Positions 55,803-63,836 of a stretch of DNA of 64,000 nt are shown here, one piece after another. Every line of letters starts with the position of its first letter. The first letter of the stretch is position 1. Position numbers and translations under genes: made by a program. Source of the DNA: Ottowia testudinis (GTDB lineage: Bacteria > Pseudomonadota > Gammaproteobacteria > Burkholderiales > Burkholderiaceae_C); assembly GCF_017498525.1 (NCBI RefSeq), contig NZ_CP071796.1:1550001-1614000 (forward strand), written 5' to 3'. The notes beneath the pieces are model-generated. The model was not told the DNA's origin and ran no database searches. It worked only from the letters and a program-made list of their open reading frames with translations.

Positions 55803-56195
55803 ATGAAATCAAACCTCGATCATTCACTGCCCACCCGTTTTGGCGCGGGAAAGCTGCCGGCGTTAAATGCCGAGCGCGTTGTCGTTATCTACGACGCGCG
55901 CAGCGGCGAGGTGTTGCACACGCACCTCTCTCAATACTTCGGCAAAGCCGAGCTGCCAGATGAAAAGAGTCTTGTGGAGCGTGTTGAAAAGCGCTGGCTC
56001 ACACAACTGAAGGCTGCGGACGACCAGAAAGCAAGTGGCGGGGCGGAAGTTGCGAAGCAGTCTCTGCATCACAAGCTGACGGTTCTGCACGATGCCACGT
56101 GTCTCCACACGCCCTTCGAGATTGATTTACCCAGCGGCCGCCCGGTTGCGAAGGTGATCGAAAACGTTCAGCCTGCAGCCAATGCCCGTGCTTGA
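55803..56195 (+). CDS. Unknown protein, second of a two-gene unit
   Basis: 130 residues from the ATG at 55803; a TTG at 55788 overlapping the upstream stop is an alternative. Opening MKSNLDHSLPTRFGAGKLPA, then ERVVVIYDARSGEVLHTHLS and KAELPDEKSLVERVEKRW, a charged helix, ending FEIDLPSGRPVAKVIENVQP. VVVIYDARSGEVLHTH looks like a strand-turn-strand. No membrane or export signal. Coupled to the gene before it, so the two probably work together; function unknown. Confidence 0.65.
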   Translation: MKSNLDHSLPTRFGAGKLPALNAERVVVIYDARSGEVLHTHLSQYFGKAELPDEKSLVERVEKRWLTQLKAADDQKASGGAEVAKQSLHHKLTVLHDATCLHTPFEIDLPSGRPVAKVIENVQPAANARA

Positions 56196-56250
56196 GCGCA
56201 AGGCGAGTGGACCGAGATTGCGCGAGTCTGCGTAGTGCATGCGAGCCCGA

Positions 56251-58044
56251 TCAGGCCGCCGCGCCTTCCACCAGCAGCCGCACCCGCCGCACGCCTTGCC
56301 ATTCATCGGCTTCGAGCCTGAAGGCGAGCAGCGCACGCGCGGGCAGCGGCTCGGTGCGGCCAAACCAGATGCCGTCGACGGGCTGGCCCTGATGGCGCAG
56401 CTTCAGCGCAAGGTGCTTTTCGCCCACCAGCCGCTGACTCAACACCTCGACTTCTTCGCTGAACACCGGCGGCGCGAAGCCCTGGCCCCACACCGCCGCG
56501 TGCAGGGTGTCGACCACGTCGGGGCGGCGGTATTCGGGTGGCAGCGGCCCGTCGGTTTCGAGCCGGCGCGTCAGCGTGGCGGCGTCCAGCCATTCGGCGG
56601 CGACCTGTTGCAGGGCCTGATCGAAGGTGTCGAAGTGTTCTTTGGCAATGGTGCAGCCCGCCGCCATGGCGTGGCCGCCGAACTTGGATAAAACGCCGGG
56701 GTGGCGCTTGGCGATCAGGTCGAGCGCGTCGCGCAGGTGAAAGCCGGCAATCGAGCGGCCTGAGCCTTTCAACTGGTGTTCCTGTCCCGGCGCGCCGCTG
56801 GCGGCGAAGACGAAGGTGGGGCGGTGCAGGCGGTCTTTCAGCCGGGCGGCCACGATGCCGACCACGCCTTCATGAAAGTCGGGGTCGAACACCGACAGCG
56901 CGGGCGGCGGCGCTTCGTCCACATCGAACAGCCCCTCGGCAATCTGCATCGCCTGCTCGCGCATGCCGCCTTCGATTTCGCGCCGCTCGCGGTTGATGCC
57001 ATCGAGCGTGGCGGCCAGCTCGGCGGCGCGCGTGGCGTCGTCGGTCAGCAGCAGCTCGATGCCCAGCGTCATGTCGGCCAGCCGCCCGGCGGCGTTGATG
57101 CGCGGGCCCAGTGCAAAGCCGAAATCGAAGGTGGTCGCCTTCTGGCTTGCGCGGCCAGCTACTGAAAAAAGAGCGGCGAGGCCCGCCGGCAACTGCCCGG
57201 CGCGGATGCGGCGCAGGCCTTGCGCGACCAGGCGGCGGTTGTTGGCGTCCAGCTTCACGACATCAGCCACGGTGCCCAGGGCGACCAGGGGCAGCAGCAC
57301 ATCGAGCTTGGGCTGAGGAAACATGCCCCCACGCGCCCCGGCTTCGCCAGGTGCGCTGCTCCCCGAGGGGGCGCTCGCGCCTTGGGGCAGCCCGGCGACA
57401 CTCGGCGCATCAAACACGCCGCGCGCGCGCAGCTCGGCCCGCAGCGCCAGCAGCACGTAGAACATCACGCCCACGCCGGCCATCGATTTGCTGTCGAAAT
57501 CGCAGCCGGGCTGGTTGGGGTTGACGATGACGTCGGCCGCGGGCAACTCGGCGCCCGGCAGGTGGTGGTCGGTCACCAGCACCTTCAGGCCCAGTTCGCG
57601 CGCGCGCGCCACGCCGGCCACGCTGGCGATGCCGTTGTCCACCGTGATCAGCGCATCGGCGCCCTTGGCGGCCACGCGCTCGGCAATCGGGGCGGTGAGG
57701 CCGTAGCCATCGATCACGCGGTCGGGTACCAGGTAATCGACGTGGGCCGCGCCCAGCAGCCGCAGGCCGCGAATGCCGACGGCGCAGGCGGTGGCGCCGT
57801 CGCAGTCGTAGTCGGCCACGATGCACAGCTTGTGCTGCGCGGCGATGGCGTCGGCCAGCAGCACGGCGGCTTCACGCGCCCCCTTCAGGCCAGCGGGCGG
57901 CAACAGGCGCGCCAGGCCGTCATCCAGATCGTCGGCGGATTGCACGCCGCGCCCCGCGAACAGGCGCGCCAGCAGGGGGTGCACGCCCGCTTGCTCCAGC
58001 GCCCAGGCGCTGCGGGGGGGAACGTCACGTACTACAAATTGCAT
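56251..58044 (-). CDS. recJ: Single-stranded-DNA-specific exonuclease RecJ
   Basis: 597 residues. 5'-3' ssDNA exonuclease in recombination and mismatch repair. DHH-family motifs: VADYDCDGAT at about residues 76-85, LITVDNGIAS, VTDHHLPGAELP near 157, LGPRINAAGRLADM, and GGHAMAAGCT (DHHA1). Two stretches look foreign to RecJ: about 216-245 (GLPQGASAPSGSSAPGEAG), a family D repeat, and about 290-301 (VAGRASQKATT), a repeat A fragment. Both are in frame. The start ATG lies at the edge of another repeat A copy. Confidence 0.95.
   Translation of the reverse strand: MQFVVRDVPPRSAWALEQAGVHPLLARLFAGRGVQSADDLDDGLARLLPPAGLKGAREAAVLLADAIAAQHKLCIVADYDCDGATACAVGIRGLRLLGAAHVDYLVPDRVIDGYGLTAPIAERVAAKGADALITVDNGIASVAGVARARELGLKVLVTDHHLPGAELPAADVIVNPNQPGCDFDSKSMAGVGVMFYVLLALRAELRARGVFDAPSVAGLPQGASAPSGSSAPGEAGARGGMFPQPKLDVLLPLVALGTVADVVKLDANNRRLVAQGLRRIRAGQLPAGLAALFSVAGRASQKATTFDFGFALGPRINAAGRLADMTLGIELLLTDDATRAAELAATLDGINRERREIEGGMREQAMQIAEGLFDVDEAPPPALSVFDPDFHEGVVGIVAARLKDRLHRPTFVFAASGAPGQEHQLKGSGRSIAGFHLRDALDLIAKRHPGVLSKFGGHAMAAGCTIAKEHFDTFDQALQQVAAEWLDAATLTRRLETDGPLPPEYRRPDVVDTLHAAVWGQGFAPPVFSEEVEVLSQRLVGEKHLALKLRHQGQPVDGIWFGRTEPLPARALLAFRLEADEWQGVRRVRLLVEGAAA
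57141..57175 (-). repeat. Partial repeat A copy inside recJ
   Basis: On the minus strand: TTTTTTCAGTAGCTGGCCGCG followed by CAAGCCAGAAGG. It gives the VAGRASQKATT stretch of RecJ. Confidence 0.7.
57310..57400 (-). repeat. Repeat family D copy inside recJ
   Basis: On the plus strand: CCCCACGCGCCCCGGCTTCG, GGTGCGCTGCTCCCCGAGGG and GCTCGCGCCTTGGGGCAGC. It encodes a Gly/Ser/Ala/Pro-rich insert of about 28 residues. Confidence 0.75.
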
Positions 58045-58083
58045 AGCTGCTCGCGCTTGATGGGCAAGCGCAGGGGGTCTAAT
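58033..58083 (+). repeat. Repeat A copy over the recJ start
   Basis: ACAAATTGCATAGCTGCTC, then GCGCTTG-ATGGG-CAAGCGC, a perfect hairpin, then AGGGGGTCTAATGG. The recJ ATG (minus strand, 58042-58044) is inside the 5' edge, and the element ends at the hydrolase stop. Confidence 0.95.
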
Positions 58084-58822
58084 GGGTTGATGGTTCGGTG
58101 CCTGCTGGCTCAGGCAGTTGGCCGATGAACGCACGCAGCGCGGCCGCGACTTCGTCCGGGTGCGTCATCGGCCAGAGGTGGTGGCGCCGGGGCGCGGTGA
58201 CCACGCGGCCGTGCGGCGCGGCGGCGGCGCAGCGGCGCGCGTGCAGATGCAGCTGATCCCACGCGCCGCCCAGCACCAGCACCGGGCAGCGCACGGCGCG
58301 CAGCTGCGCGAGGCGGCTGCTGGCGATGACGGCCGTCCAGGCGGGCGTGACGGCGCTGTAATAAAAGCCGCCCGCGTCGAGCGCCGGCCACACCCGCGCA
58401 TCGGCCATGCGGCGCAGCCAGCGGCGAGTGGTGCGCGCCATGCGCTCGGGCCCCAGCCAGTCGTACCCGCGCGCCATCGCGCGGTACAGCCCGCTGCCGC
58501 GCCCGCCGGGCTCGACCGCGCTGCCGATCAGCACCAGGCCCGCCAGCGCGTCGGGGTGGCGCTCGGCCACGGCCATGGCGGCGTAGCCACCGAGCGAATG
58601 GCCGGCCAGCACCACCGGCTGCCTGCCCGCGGCCGCGATCAATGGCTCTACCGTGGCCACCGCCGCCGCCATCGAGAAGGCCTGCGCCGCGCGGGTGCCG
58701 TGGCCGGGCAGGTCGGGCGCCTGCACGTCGGCCACGTCGGACAGCAGCGCGGCATACGGTGCCCACTGCGCGCCGGTCATGGCGGTGCCGTGCAGCAGGA
58801 TCAGCAGTGCTTTTGATTTCAT
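58079..58822 (-). CDS. Alpha/beta hydrolase
   Basis: 247 residues from the ATG at 58822. LLILLHGTAMTGAQWAPYA (oxyanion loop HG), VVLAGHSLGGYAAMAVAER (nucleophile Ser near residue 95), VLVLGGAWDQLHLH (Asp) and VTAPRRHHLWPMTHPDEVAAAL (catalytic His candidates) make up a complete triad. No signal peptide. It lies between recJ and the RpfE-like gene on the same strand. Substrate unknown. Confidence 0.85.
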   Translation of the reverse strand: MKSKALLILLHGTAMTGAQWAPYAALLSDVADVQAPDLPGHGTRAAQAFSMAAAVATVEPLIAAAGRQPVVLAGHSLGGYAAMAVAERHPDALAGLVLIGSAVEPGGRGSGLYRAMARGYDWLGPERMARTTRRWLRRMADARVWPALDAGGFYYSAVTPAWTAVIASSRLAQLRAVRCPVLVLGGAWDQLHLHARRCAAAAPHGRVVTAPRRHHLWPMTHPDEVAAALRAFIGQLPEPAGTEPSTH

Positions 58823-58866
58823 AGCTGCTCGCGCAGGTCTGGCAGGGGCAAGAGCCCGAAAAGGCT
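58811..58866 (+). repeat. Repeat A copy over the hydrolase start
   Basis: TTTTGATTTCATAGCTGCTCGCG, AGGTCTGGCAGGGGCAAG and GAGCCCGAAAA. The hairpin is poor. The hydrolase ATG (minus, 58820-58822) is within its 5' edge, and the first codons MKSK are read from it. Confidence 0.8.
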
Positions 58867-58892
58867 TGAAACGCAAATGCCCCTGAACCGAT

Positions 58893-59888
58893 TTACAAGT
58901 CACCAAGCACCAACGTCAGTTGCGCACGCCATCGGTTGGCCCAGCGGCGGCGCCACTGCCGCAGCGCCGACGGCTTGCTGCCGCACCATTGCAGCGCCTG
59001 GCGCGGGCCGGTCAAGATCAAGGTCAGGTCCAGCAAGCCGTCTTCGACGCCGGTGACGTAGGAGGTCAAACAGTCATCGTCCACCAACTGCCACGCCTGG
59101 GCGTGCGCGGCGGCTTCGCCTTGAGTGGCGCTGGGCAGCAGGCGGTCCTCCAGGTAAAAGCGGTGGCCGCGTTCCAGCGCCGAGGGAATGGCGCGCAGCG
59201 TGCCAGCACCGTGGATCAGCACGCCGTTGGGCCGCGGGTTCACTTGGGCCAGCACCTGGTTCAGGCCGGGGTGCTGGCTGAGGTGCATTTCCAGCTCGTG
59301 CGTCAGGCGCTGAAAGCGCTTTGCATCGGGGCCGCTGAAGGCAAGCGCTTCGCGCGGGGCGGGGCGGTTCCACAGGCCATGCACGGGCGCGGTGCCGAGC
59401 CCGGTCAGCCCCTCGCCCGAGAGCAGCCAGGTGTGCGGCAGCCAGGTGTGGCGCTTGAACTGGTCGACCCGCAGGCCTTCGGGTTGCAGGTATTCGTCGC
59501 AGACCCGCGCCAGGATGCTGCCCTGCGTTTCGGTCAGGGGCAGTGCCGCCGGGTGCAGGGCCCGGGCCGAACGAAAATCAAGCTGCCAGTGCGTCAGCGT
59601 GAGCCAGGCATGGGTGGTGGGCAATTCACGCTCTTGCGACCAGTTGAGCGCCGCCCAAGGGCGCTGGTGCGCGGGCAAGCCGGCCCAGCCCAGCGCGTCG
59701 GCCCAGATGTCCTCGTGGGGCCAGGACGGCAGGGCGCTGGCATCGTCGTCCGGGGCGGGGTGGAGCAGCCGCGGCCCTTCCAGCAGCGCCAGCAGGCGCT
59801 GCAGTTGGGGCAACTCGCTCACCTGGACCGTGGCGCCTTCAAAGCCGGCGCCAGCGATGCACAGGGTGTAGGGCTGGGGGCTGGACAT
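58893..59888 (-). CDS. RpfE-like / phosphoglycerate-mutase-annotated conserved protein
   Basis: 331 residues. Openings IAGAGFEGATVQVSELPQLQ, WADALGWAGLPAHQRPWAALNW, LTHWQLDFRSARALHPAALP, LNQVLAQVNPRPNGVLIHGAGTL and CLTSYVTGVEDGLLDLTLILTG recall proteins placed next to recJ/lolC in beta-proteobacteria and annotated as RpfE-type regulatory protein or cofactor-independent phosphoglycerate mutase. I see no certain catalytic motif, so the function is open. It is divergent from lolC, with starts about 65 bp apart. Confidence 0.7.
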   Translation of the reverse strand: MSSPQPYTLCIAGAGFEGATVQVSELPQLQRLLALLEGPRLLHPAPDDDASALPSWPHEDIWADALGWAGLPAHQRPWAALNWSQERELPTTHAWLTLTHWQLDFRSARALHPAALPLTETQGSILARVCDEYLQPEGLRVDQFKRHTWLPHTWLLSGEGLTGLGTAPVHGLWNRPAPREALAFSGPDAKRFQRLTHELEMHLSQHPGLNQVLAQVNPRPNGVLIHGAGTLRAIPSALERGHRFYLEDRLLPSATQGEAAAHAQAWQLVDDDCLTSYVTGVEDGLLDLTLILTGPRQALQWCGSKPSALRQWRRRWANRWRAQLTLVLGDL

Positions 59889-59952
59889 GGCGCCATTGTC
59901 AAGGATGCGAGAATTCCATCCTTTGCCCGCGCGCGCCGGATCGCCCCACCCG

Positions 59953-61221
59953 ATGACCTTGTCCCAGCGATTGCCCTACGAAATGCTGCTCGGCTGGCGC
60001 TACACGCGCGCCGGGCGCGCCACGCGGCGCAATGGCTTCATCTCCTTCATCTCGGCGGCGTCGATGCTGGGCATTGCGCTGGGCGTGGCGGCGCTGATCA
60101 TCGTGCTGAGCGTGATGAACGGCTTTCAGAAAGACGTGGCCGGGCGCATGCTCAGCGTGATCTCGCACGTCGAGGTGTTTTCGCCCGACGGCGGCGCGTT
60201 GCCCGATGCGGCGCGCACGCTGTCGGAGGTGCGCGCCCACCCCGAGGTGATTGGCGCCGCGCCTTTTATCGGGGCGCAGGGCCTGCTGGCGCGCGGCGAG
60301 ACGATGCAGGGCGCCATCGTGCGCGGCATCGACCCGGCGATGGAGCCGGGCGTGACCGACATCGCCGCGCAGATGAAGGACACGCTGCTGCCCAAGCTGG
60401 TGCCGGGGCAGTTCGGCATCCTGCTGGGCGCCGACCTGGCGCGCAAGCTGGGCGTGGGCGAGGGCGACCAGGTCACGCTGATCGCGCCCAGCGGCCAGGT
60501 CACCCCCGCCGGTGTGGTGCCGCGCCTGAAGCAGATGACGGTGGTGGGTACCTTCAGCAGCGGCCACTACGAATACGACTCGGCGCTGGCCATGCTCCAC
60601 ATGGACGATGCAGCGCGCATCTTCCGGCTGGAAGGCCCCACGGGCATTCGCCTGAAGCTGCGCGACCTGCACCAGGCGCGGCAGGTGACGGACGAGCTCG
60701 CCGGCTCGCTCTCGGGCCACCTGCTGCTGCTGGACTGGACGCGCCAGAACCGCACCTGGTTCGCCGCCGTGCAGCTGGAAAAACGCATGATGTTCATCAT
60801 CCTGACGTTGATCGTGGCCGTGGCCGCGTTCAACCTGGTCAGCACACTGGTGATGACGGTGCAGGACAAGCGCGCCGACATCGCCATCCTGCGCACGCTG
60901 GGGGCCAGCCCGGCCAGCATCATGAAAACCTTCATGGTGCAGGGCGCACTGGTCGGCGTGATCGGCACGCTGGCGGGGCTGGGGCTGGGGCTGTTGATTG
61001 CGTTCAACATCGACGTGATCGTGCCGTTTCTGGAGCGCGTGTTCCGCGCCAGCTTTCTGCCGAAAGACATTTACCTGATCAGCAAGATGCCGAGCGATCC
61101 GCAGGCGGCCGACATCGTGCCGATCGCGGTGATCTCGCTGCTGCTGGCCTTCGTGGCGACCATCTACCCCAGCTGGCGCGCCAGCCGCGTCAATCCGGCG
61201 GAGGCGCTGCGCTATGAATAG
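59953..61221 (+). CDS. lolC: Lipoprotein-releasing system permease (LolC/LolE)
   Basis: 422 residues. Inner-membrane part of the LolCDE ABC machine, which extracts lipoproteins for transfer to LolA. YEMLLGWRYTRAG, GFISFISAASMLGIALGVAALIIVLSVMNGFQ (first helix), a large periplasmic domain (about 60-275), then three C-terminal helices with NLVSTLVMTVQDKRADIAILRTLGAS. The end, YPSWRASRVNPAEALRYE, is typical. The start is ATG 59953. lolD follows after a family D repeat. Confidence 0.95.
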   Translation: MTLSQRLPYEMLLGWRYTRAGRATRRNGFISFISAASMLGIALGVAALIIVLSVMNGFQKDVAGRMLSVISHVEVFSPDGGALPDAARTLSEVRAHPEVIGAAPFIGAQGLLARGETMQGAIVRGIDPAMEPGVTDIAAQMKDTLLPKLVPGQFGILLGADLARKLGVGEGDQVTLIAPSGQVTPAGVVPRLKQMTVVGTFSSGHYEYDSALAMLHMDDAARIFRLEGPTGIRLKLRDLHQARQVTDELAGSLSGHLLLLDWTRQNRTWFAAVQLEKRMMFIILTLIVAVAAFNLVSTLVMTVQDKRADIAILRTLGASPASIMKTFMVQGALVGVIGTLAGLGLGLLIAFNIDVIVPFLERVFRASFLPKDIYLISKMPSDPQAADIVPIAVISLLLAFVATIYPSWRASRVNPAEALRYE

Positions 61222-61345
61222 GCCCCCCCCTGAGGCGCTGACGCGCCTTCCCCCCAGGGGGACAACGCTGGTGGCCGGGGGGACCCCGGCCACGGCGTTC
61301 CGGCATCGCCTGCTCCGCGGCGACCGGGTGGCCTGCTGCGCGGCC
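61218..61345. repeat. Repeat family D copy between lolC and lolD
   Basis: CCCCTGAGGCGCTGACGCGCC, TTCCCCCCAGGGGGACAACG, GGTGGCCGGGGGGACCCCGG and GGCATCGCCTGCTCCGCGG: several short palindromes. Related to 20728-20905. Confidence 0.75.
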
Positions 61346-61365
61346 GGATGGAGCAAGGGGTTACT

Positions 61366-61415
61366 ATGAATTCAGTAGCTATCGGCGCAGATTCCACCAC
61401 GACTCGCGTCGTATT
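61366..61415 (+). repeat. Repeat A variant at the lolD start
   Basis: AATTCAGTAGCTATCGGCGCA and ATTCCACCACGACTCGCGTCG: it has the AGCT edge and the CCACCACGACTCGCG block of the 901-966 copy. It supplies LolD residues 1-17. Confidence 0.6.
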
Positions 61416-62079
61416 GGAGGCTCAATCCGTCACCAAGCGCTTTCACGAAGGCCCGCTGGACGTGACGGTGCTGCACGGCGTCGATCTGACGGTGCAGGCG
61501 GGTGAAACATTGGCCATCGTCGGCACTTCCGGGTCGGGCAAGAGCACGCTGCTGCACCTGCTGGGTGGGCTGGACGCGCCCACCAGCGGGCAGGTGCGGC
61601 TGATGGGGCAGGACTTCAGCGGTCTGTCACCCTCCGCGCAAGGTGCGCTGCGCAACCGGCACCTGGGCTTTGTCTACCAGTTCCACCACCTGCTGCCCGA
61701 ATTCAGCGCGCTGGAAAACGTCGCCATGCCGCTGTGGATTCGGCGCCAGCCGCGTGAAGACGCGGCCAAGGTGGCCGAGCGCATGCTGGGGCAGGTGGGC
61801 CTGGCCTCGCGCGTGCACCACCGCCCGTCGGAGCTGTCGGGCGGCGAGCGCCAGCGCGTGGCGATTGCCCGCGCGCTGGTCACGCAGCCGGCCTGCGTGC
61901 TGGCCGACGAGCCCACCGGCAACCTCGACCGCGCCACCGCCGATGGCGTGTTCATGCTGATGCTGGAACTGGCCGCCAACCACGGCACGGCCTTCGTGCT
62001 GGTGACGCACGACGACGCCCTGGCGGCGCGCTGCGGGCGCGCGCTGCGGCTGGTGCAAGGGCGCCTGGCGGACGCCTGA
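61366..62079 (+). CDS. lolD: Lipoprotein-releasing system ATPase LolD
   Basis: 237 residues from ATG 61366 (AAGGGG 6-7 bp before); 61348 is an alternative. Walker [19 protein letters not shown] at about 53-61, [18 protein letters not shown], signature [16 protein letters not shown] and Walker [13 protein letters not shown], with HLGFVYQFH typical of LolD. The first ~17 residues ([14 protein letters not shown]) come from a repeat A variant. Works with LolC. Confidence 0.96.
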   Translation: MNSVAIGADSTTTRVVLEAQSVTKRFHEGPLDVTVLHGVDLTVQAGETLAIVGTSGSGKSTLLHLLGGLDAPTSGQVRLMGQDFSGLSPSAQGALRNRHLGFVYQFHHLLPEFSALENVAMPLWIRRQPREDAAKVAERMLGQVGLASRVHHRPSELSGGERQRVAIARALVTQPACVLADEPTGNLDRATADGVFMLMLELAANHGTAFVLVTHDDALAARCGRALRLVQGRLADA

Positions 62080-62127
62080 CGGCGGCGGCACGCCGGTGCT
62101 CCGGCGCAGGTGGGTAGCCCAGAGTGC

Positions 62128-62188
62128 TCCTGAAAAAATAGCTGCTTGCGCTTGCCCTATAAGCGCTGGTGGCCGTTTTGGCTTGTCG
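62128..62188 (+). repeat. Repeat A copy downstream of lolD
   Basis: CTGAAAAAATAGCTGCTTGC, then GCGCTT-GCCCTAT-AAGCGC with 6-bp arms, then TGGTGGCCGTTTTGG. Close to consensus along its full length. Confidence 0.92.
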
Positions 62189-62249
62189 ATATGCGACCGT
62201 GGGGACGGTTGCCCCGCGCACGGCCGTGTGGCGCGCGCGACATGGGATG

Positions 62250-62287
62250 GTCACGCGAAAGTCACGTCGACGTCACGCCGGCGTCAC
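62250..62287 (+). promoter_or_regulatory. Pho-box-like array: four GTCAC repeats at exact 11-bp spacing
   Basis: GTCAC starts at 62250, 62261, 62272 and 62283. PhoB sites are direct repeats with an 11-bp period containing a TGTCA core, so this is a likely double Pho box. A TATGGT at 62298-62303 could be the -10, with the last repeat in the -35 position. The gene 48 bp further on is a phytase-like esterase. Confidence 0.65.
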
Positions 62288-62334
62288 CCCAGGTTCCTAT
62301 GGTTTCGCATCTTTTTCCATTGGGCCTCTTCTCC

Positions 62335-63696
62335 ATGTCATTGCATCGAATCCCCTTGTCGATCGCCCTGTGCGCCGCCCTGCCTGTGGGCGCGCAGCAG
62401 GCTTTTCCGGCCACCCTCACGGGCCATGCGGCCTTGCCGGCGCGCACCTTCGCCCCCGCGCCCAAGAACGCACCCGACAGCCTGCGCACCTCGGGCAAAT
62501 ACACCGCGCCCCATGGCCGCCGCGTCGATCAGCTGGAGTCGATTGCCGGCACCTCGTACCTGTCGGCCAAGGACGCACCGCGCCCCACCGGCATCAGCCT
62601 GCCGTTCGCCGGCCAGCCGGTGCAGGGCTTTTCGGGCATCAAGTCGGTGGGCCAGGGCCGCTACTGGGTGCTGACCGACAACGGCTTTGGCGCCAAGGCC
62701 AACTCGGCCGACGCCATGCTGATGTTCCACGAGGTCGAGCCCGACTGGAAGACGGGCCAGGTCAAGCGCCACCAGACCGTCTTCTTGCACGACCCCGACC
62801 GCAAGGTGCCGTTTCTGATCGTCAACGAAGGCACGCGCGAGCGCTACCTGACGGGCGCCGACTTCGACCCCGAGTCGATCCAGTTCATCGGCCACGATGT
62901 GTGGATCGGCGACGAGCTGGGGCCGTACCTGGTGAAAGCCGACCGCCAGGGCAAGGTGCTGGCCGTGTTCGAGACCCAGGTCGATGGCAAGCCCGCGCGT
63001 TCGCCCGACCACTACGCCGTCACCACGCCCGCCACGCCGGGCGCGTTTGCCACCAACATCCGGCGCTCGCGCGGGTATGAGGGCATGGCGGCGTCGAAGG
63101 ACGGGCGCTTTCTGTACCCGCTGCTCGAAGGCCCGATGTGGGTCGAGGCCACCAAACAGTGGGAGATGAAGGACGGCCGCGAGTACCTGCGCATGCTCGA
63201 ATTCGACGTGCAAAAAGGCGAGTGGACCGGCCGCTCGTGGAAGTACCTGCTGGAGGCCAACGGCAACAACATCGGCGACTTCAACATGATCGACGCCGAC
63301 ACGGGCTTGATCATCGAGCGCGACAACGGCGAGGGCCTGGCGGCCACCGCCTGCAACGGCCCGGCGCGCGCCCATTGCCAGAACGTGCCGGCCAGGTTCA
63401 AGCGCGTCTACAAGGTGAGCCTGAAAGACGCCGACGCCGACGGCTTCGTGCGCAAGATCGGCTACGTCGACCTGCTGGACATCAACGACCCCAAGGCCGT
63501 GGCCAGGGTCGGCGGCGACAAGGGCAAATTCACCTTTCCATTCGTGACCATCGAGAACGTGGACGTGGTGGACGCCGAGCACATCATCGTCGCCAACGAC
63601 AACAACCTGCCGTATTCCGCCGGCCGCCAGCTGGGCAAGAACGACGACAACGAATTCATCCTGCTGCATGTGCCGGAGCTTTTGAAAGCCAAGTGA
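62335..63696 (+). CDS. Exported esterase-like-activity-of-phytase family protein
   Basis: 453 residues from ATG 62335 with a signal peptide (MSLHRIPLSIALCAALPVGAQ). Phytase-esterase-like beta-propeller parts: LESIAGTSYLSA, FSGIKSVGQGRYWVLTDNGFG, GADFDPESIQFIGHDVWIGDELGPYL split over about residues 178-203, GYEGMAASKDGRFLYPLLEG and ENVDVVDAEHIIVANDNNLPYSAG. The family is linked to release of phosphate from organic phosphates. The upstream four-repeat Pho-box-like array fits phosphate-starvation control. Confidence 0.88.
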   Translation: MSLHRIPLSIALCAALPVGAQQAFPATLTGHAALPARTFAPAPKNAPDSLRTSGKYTAPHGRRVDQLESIAGTSYLSAKDAPRPTGISLPFAGQPVQGFSGIKSVGQGRYWVLTDNGFGAKANSADAMLMFHEVEPDWKTGQVKRHQTVFLHDPDRKVPFLIVNEGTRERYLTGADFDPESIQFIGHDVWIGDELGPYLVKADRQGKVLAVFETQVDGKPARSPDHYAVTTPATPGAFATNIRRSRGYEGMAASKDGRFLYPLLEGPMWVEATKQWEMKDGREYLRMLEFDVQKGEWTGRSWKYLLEANGNNIGDFNMIDADTGLIIERDNGEGLAATACNGPARAHCQNVPARFKRVYKVSLKDADADGFVRKIGYVDLLDINDPKAVARVGGDKGKFTFPFVTIENVDVVDAEHIIVANDNNLPYSAGRQLGKNDDNEFILLHVPELLKAK

Positions 63697-63711
63697 CCGG
63701 CTTGTTCGGCC

Positions 63712-63808
63712 CGTAGGTTGCGGGTGAGCGCAGCGAACCCCAACAGACGGCGGTGGTGAGGCAACGCCCCCGTGTTGGGTTTCGCTGCGCTCAACGCCAA
63801 CCTACGCC
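63712..63808. repeat. Repeat family C, complete inverted copy
   Basis: GTAGGTTGCGGGTGAGCGCAG with CGAACCCCAAC on the left; GTTGGGTTTCGCTGCGCTC and AACGCCAACCTAC on the right. A long hairpin between the phytase-like gene and the histidine phosphatase. Half of it is also seen at 39892-39960. Confidence 0.85.
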
Positions 63809-63836
63809 ACTTCTCTTTTTTAAACCGACCCGACCC

